This document shows, in pieces, positions 7,601-9,243 of a stretch of 9,243 nucleotides of DNA. Both the position numbers and the translations under genes were made by a program. How positions within the stretch are numbered: the first letter of the stretch is position 1; every line of letters starts with the position of its first letter. The stretch is from Acidobacteriota bacterium (GTDB lineage Bacteria > Acidobacteriota > Terriglobia > Bryobacterales > Bryobacteraceae), in NCBI GenBank assembly GCA_018268875.1, contig JAFDVT010000475.1:1-9243 (forward strand), written 5' to 3'. Below the pieces are notes generated by a model that was not told the DNA's origin, ran no database searches, and saw only the letters and a program-made list of their open reading frames with translations.

Positions 7601-7606
7601 AAGGAG
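7601..7606 (+). promoter_or_regulatory. Strong Shine-Dalgarno that fixes the TTG start of the peptidase
   Basis: AAGGAG lies 8 bases upstream of the TTG at 7615. An in-frame TAA at 7600-7602 overlaps it, so no start further upstream is possible, and the next in-frame ATG (7693) would remove the catalytic Cys. Together these make TTG the start with high confidence. Confidence 0.9.
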
Positions 7607-7614
7607 CAAACGCT

Positions 7615-8112
7615 TTGCCCTCCATTAATTACAACATCGACACCACTATCTTTCAGAGTTCCGCGGAATCGTGCTGGTATGCGGCCTACTGCATGCTTTT
7701 CACCTGGAAAGGCAAGCCGACCAGCTCGATTCGGGAACGGATTGAGAAGGCCGGTTTGGATTACAAGGATTTTTGGACCAACGGCCTGCCCGAGGAGAAG
7801 TACCCGTACACGCGCTTGGTACTTGGCCTCGCAGGATTCCGCCGCGGCTACTTTTCGACCCTGGCCGATGACCTCGATTACTTTGGCCAGACATTGAAGA
7901 ACTACGGTCCGTTCTGGTGCGCCTTGTCGGTTCCGAGCGAACACGCCGTGGTGGTGAGCGGCATCGATGTGGATGCCGGAAAGGTCATCATCACCAATCC
8001 GAATTCCGATGGCACCGGCTATGCGCAGATCCAGAAGATGGCCGCCAGCGAGTTCAAGCGGAGGCTCGGGTCCAAGGACATCGCGTCAGCCGCGCAGATG
8101 TTCAACGAGTAA
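7615..8112 (+). CDS. Small papain-like cysteine peptidase (C39/C70-like)
   Basis: Predicted cysteine peptidase of 165 residues with no signal peptide, pro-peptide or membrane segment, so probably cytoplasmic. Catalytic features are visible: Gln14 six residues before Cys20 in S-C-W-Y-A-A (the papain-like Gln/Cys spacing for oxyanion hole and nucleophile), His110 in E-H-A-V-V-V-S-G-I-D, and Asn128 in T-N-P-N at the position of the third triad member. This arrangement matches the papain-like C39 / AvrRpt2 (C70) group rather than full-length papain, and the protein is near the minimum size for the fold. It starts with TTG behind a perfect Shine-Dalgarno. It follows the beta-CASP ribonuclease by 49 bases, suggesting co-expression. 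Its last 27 bases overlap the end of selA on the other strand. The substrate is unknown: it could process a specific partner or cleave an isopeptide, and loss of activity cannot be excluded. Family assignment is from motifs only. Confidence 0.82.
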   Translation: MPSINYNIDTTIFQSSAESCWYAAYCMLFTWKGKPTSSIRERIEKAGLDYKDFWTNGLPEEKYPYTRLVLGLAGFRRGYFSTLADDLDYFGQTLKNYGPFWCALSVPSEHAVVVSGIDVDAGKVIITNPNSDGTGYAQIQKMAASEFKRRLGSKDIASAAQMFNE

Positions 8113-9243
8113 CGCGTCGTCCTGCGGGTCGACGGTGCGGAGGTCGAAGATCAACGCGCCGTCTGCAATACGGCAGATCACCGGTGGGTCGCACGCGGTG
8201 CGAAGACGCCGTTCCATCTCTTCCGGCCGGGCGGAAGGAAGGCGGAGAAGCCAGGTAGGCAAGGTCCTGTCGGGCGTCGCGCCGCCGCCCGCGAGTGACA
8301 GTCCTTCGACGACGGTGCCTTCCGGAAGCCGGCCGGCGAGGGCTAGTGCGCGTTGGCGAATCTGCTCCGGCGGCATCTTGAGCAGGGCGATGGCGGGGAT
8401 GCGGTCCTGCTCGCCGAACACAATGGCTCGTAGCGCCTCTTCCAGGGCTTGCAGCACCAGTTTGTCGACGCGTAGGGCCCGGAACATCGGGTTGCGGCGC
8501 AGGCGCTGCACCAGGTGCGCGTCGCCGGTGATGATGCCGGCTTGCGAACCCCCAATGAGCTTGTCGCCGCTGAACGACACGAGGTTTATACCAGCGGCGA
8601 GCGAATCGCGTACCAGAGGCTCGCCCAATCCTTCCCAGGCGCAACCGCTGCCCAAGTCCTCGTAGACCGGGATGCCGGTTTCGGCCGACAGGCCGGCGAG
8701 TTCCGATAGCTCCGGTTTGGACGTGAACCCGGATATTTGAAAGTTACTGGGATGGACGCGCAGGATCAGTCGCGTACGGTCCGTGATGGCGTTGCGGTAA
8801 TCGTCGATGCGAGTGCGATTGGTCGTGCCGACCTCGCGCAGGGTGGCCCCGGAGTGCGCCAGGATGTCGGGAATCCGGAAGCCGTCGCCGATTTCGATGA
8901 GTTCGCCGCGCGATACCAGGACCTCGCCGCCGAATTCGTGCAGCACGAGGTACGCCGCCGCCGCGTTGTTGTTCACGACAATGGACTGCTGGCCTCCGGT
9001 GACGCGGTCAAGCAAGGGCGACAGGTGAGAGTCGCGCTTGCCGCGCTTGCCGGTTTCGAGGTCGTATTCGAGGTTCGAATAGCCGGCGATGGGGGTAAAG
9101 GCGGGCAGCGGCGCGCGACCGAGGTTGGTGTGCAGAACGACGCCGGTGGCGTTGATGACGCGGCGCAGGGACGGCCTACGCAAGCGTTCGAGGTTCGCCG
9201 CCACTTCCCCTTCGACGTTGGCGCCGTCCACAATTTCGCCGGC
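8086..9243 (-). CDS. selA: L-seryl-tRNA(Sec) selenium transferase, N-terminus outside the window
   Basis: PLP-dependent enzyme that converts Ser-tRNA(Sec) to Sec-tRNA(Sec) with selenophosphate, the step that makes selenocysteine for UGA-directed insertion in bacteria. The visible 385 residues carry the SelA signatures in order: R-R-V-I-N-A-T-G-V-V-L-H-T-N-L-G-R-A-P-L, N-L-E-Y-D-L, N-N-N-A-A-A (cofactor region), Y-E-D-L-G-S-G, and S-G-D-K-L-I-G-G with the PLP lysine encoded at 8560-8562, then the SelA-typical R-A-L-R-V-D-K and L-R-T-V-D-P near the end. SelA is usually about 460 residues, so about 70-80 N-terminal residues (the tRNA-binding domain) lie beyond the right edge; the frame is open there and the GTG at 9231 is internal. 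The gene ends with TGA inside the convergent peptidase gene. SelA-like aminolyases are the alternative, but the R-A-L-R-V-D-K segment favours true SelA. Confidence 0.94.
   Translation of the reverse strand, partial: AGEIVDGANVEGEVAANLERLRRPSLRRVINATGVVLHTNLGRAPLPAFTPIAGYSNLEYDLETGKRGKRDSHLSPLLDRVTGGQQSIVVNNNAAAAYLVLHEFGGEVLVSRGELIEIGDGFRIPDILAHSGATLREVGTTNRTRIDDYRNAITDRTRLILRVHPSNFQISGFTSKPELSELAGLSAETGIPVYEDLGSGCAWEGLGEPLVRDSLAAGINLVSFSGDKLIGGSQAGIITGDAHLVQRLRRNPMFRALRVDKLVLQALEEALRAIVFGEQDRIPAIALLKMPPEQIRQRALALAGRLPEGTVVEGLSLAGGGATPDRTLPTWLLRLPSARPEEMERRLRTACDPPVICRIADGALIFDLRTVDPQDDALLVEHLRG

Noticed and set aside
8102..8644. Additional minus-strand open frame within the selA region
   Set aside because: Arg/Pro/Ala-rich out-of-frame reading; the selA frame is conserved across the whole region.
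9229..9231. GTG as the start of selA
   Set aside because: The frame stays open to the window edge and SelA needs about 70-80 more N-terminal residues, so this is an internal Val codon.

Overview
The window is high-GC bacterial DNA, and its gene content points to an Acidobacteriota genome of the Solibacter/Bryobacter type. The main reason is the pairing of a roughly 1000-residue TonB-dependent receptor carrying an N-terminal carboxypeptidase-regulatory-like domain with a secreted Gly-rich protein. Large expansions of such receptors are typical of that lineage. This assignment is an inference from gene content; no rRNA or other taxonomic marker is present.

Layout from left to right. (1) Positions 2-1657, + strand: the 3' part of a penicillin-acylase-family Ntn hydrolase, entering from outside the window and containing the whole catalytic beta chain. 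(2) Positions 1658-1767: a short convergent gap with a good intrinsic terminator for the minus-strand unit. (3) Minus-strand unit, read right to left: a secreted 416-residue protein with three DUF5666/OB-like repeats and long Gly-rich segments (4789-6039), followed 39 bases later by the TonB-dependent receptor (1768-4749). Both are exported and share a Gly/Met/Arg-rich low-complexity signature, so they probably work together in the envelope. (4) Positions 6040-6155: a divergent intergenic region. (5) Plus-strand unit: a beta-CASP metallo-beta-lactamase ribonuclease (6156-7565), followed 49 bases later by a small cytoplasmic papain-like cysteine peptidase with a TTG start and a perfect Shine-Dalgarno (7615-8112). 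(6) Minus strand: selA, L-seryl-tRNA(Sec) selenium transferase, entering from beyond the right edge and ending inside the last codons of the peptidase gene (27-base tail-to-tail overlap). It implies that the organism makes selenoproteins.

The genes look like ordinary chromosomal content: there are no insertion sequences, CRISPR arrays, tRNAs or rRNAs, and no stretch over 300 bases lacks a gene. The parts most worth a second look are the shared Gly/Met/Arg-rich segments of the receptor and its partner, including a Gly-rich block inserted inside the third DUF5666-like repeat and another in a predicted periplasmic turn of the barrel. The other is the small cysteine peptidase linked to a beta-CASP RNase. 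I do not see strong evidence for a wholly new multi-gene system.
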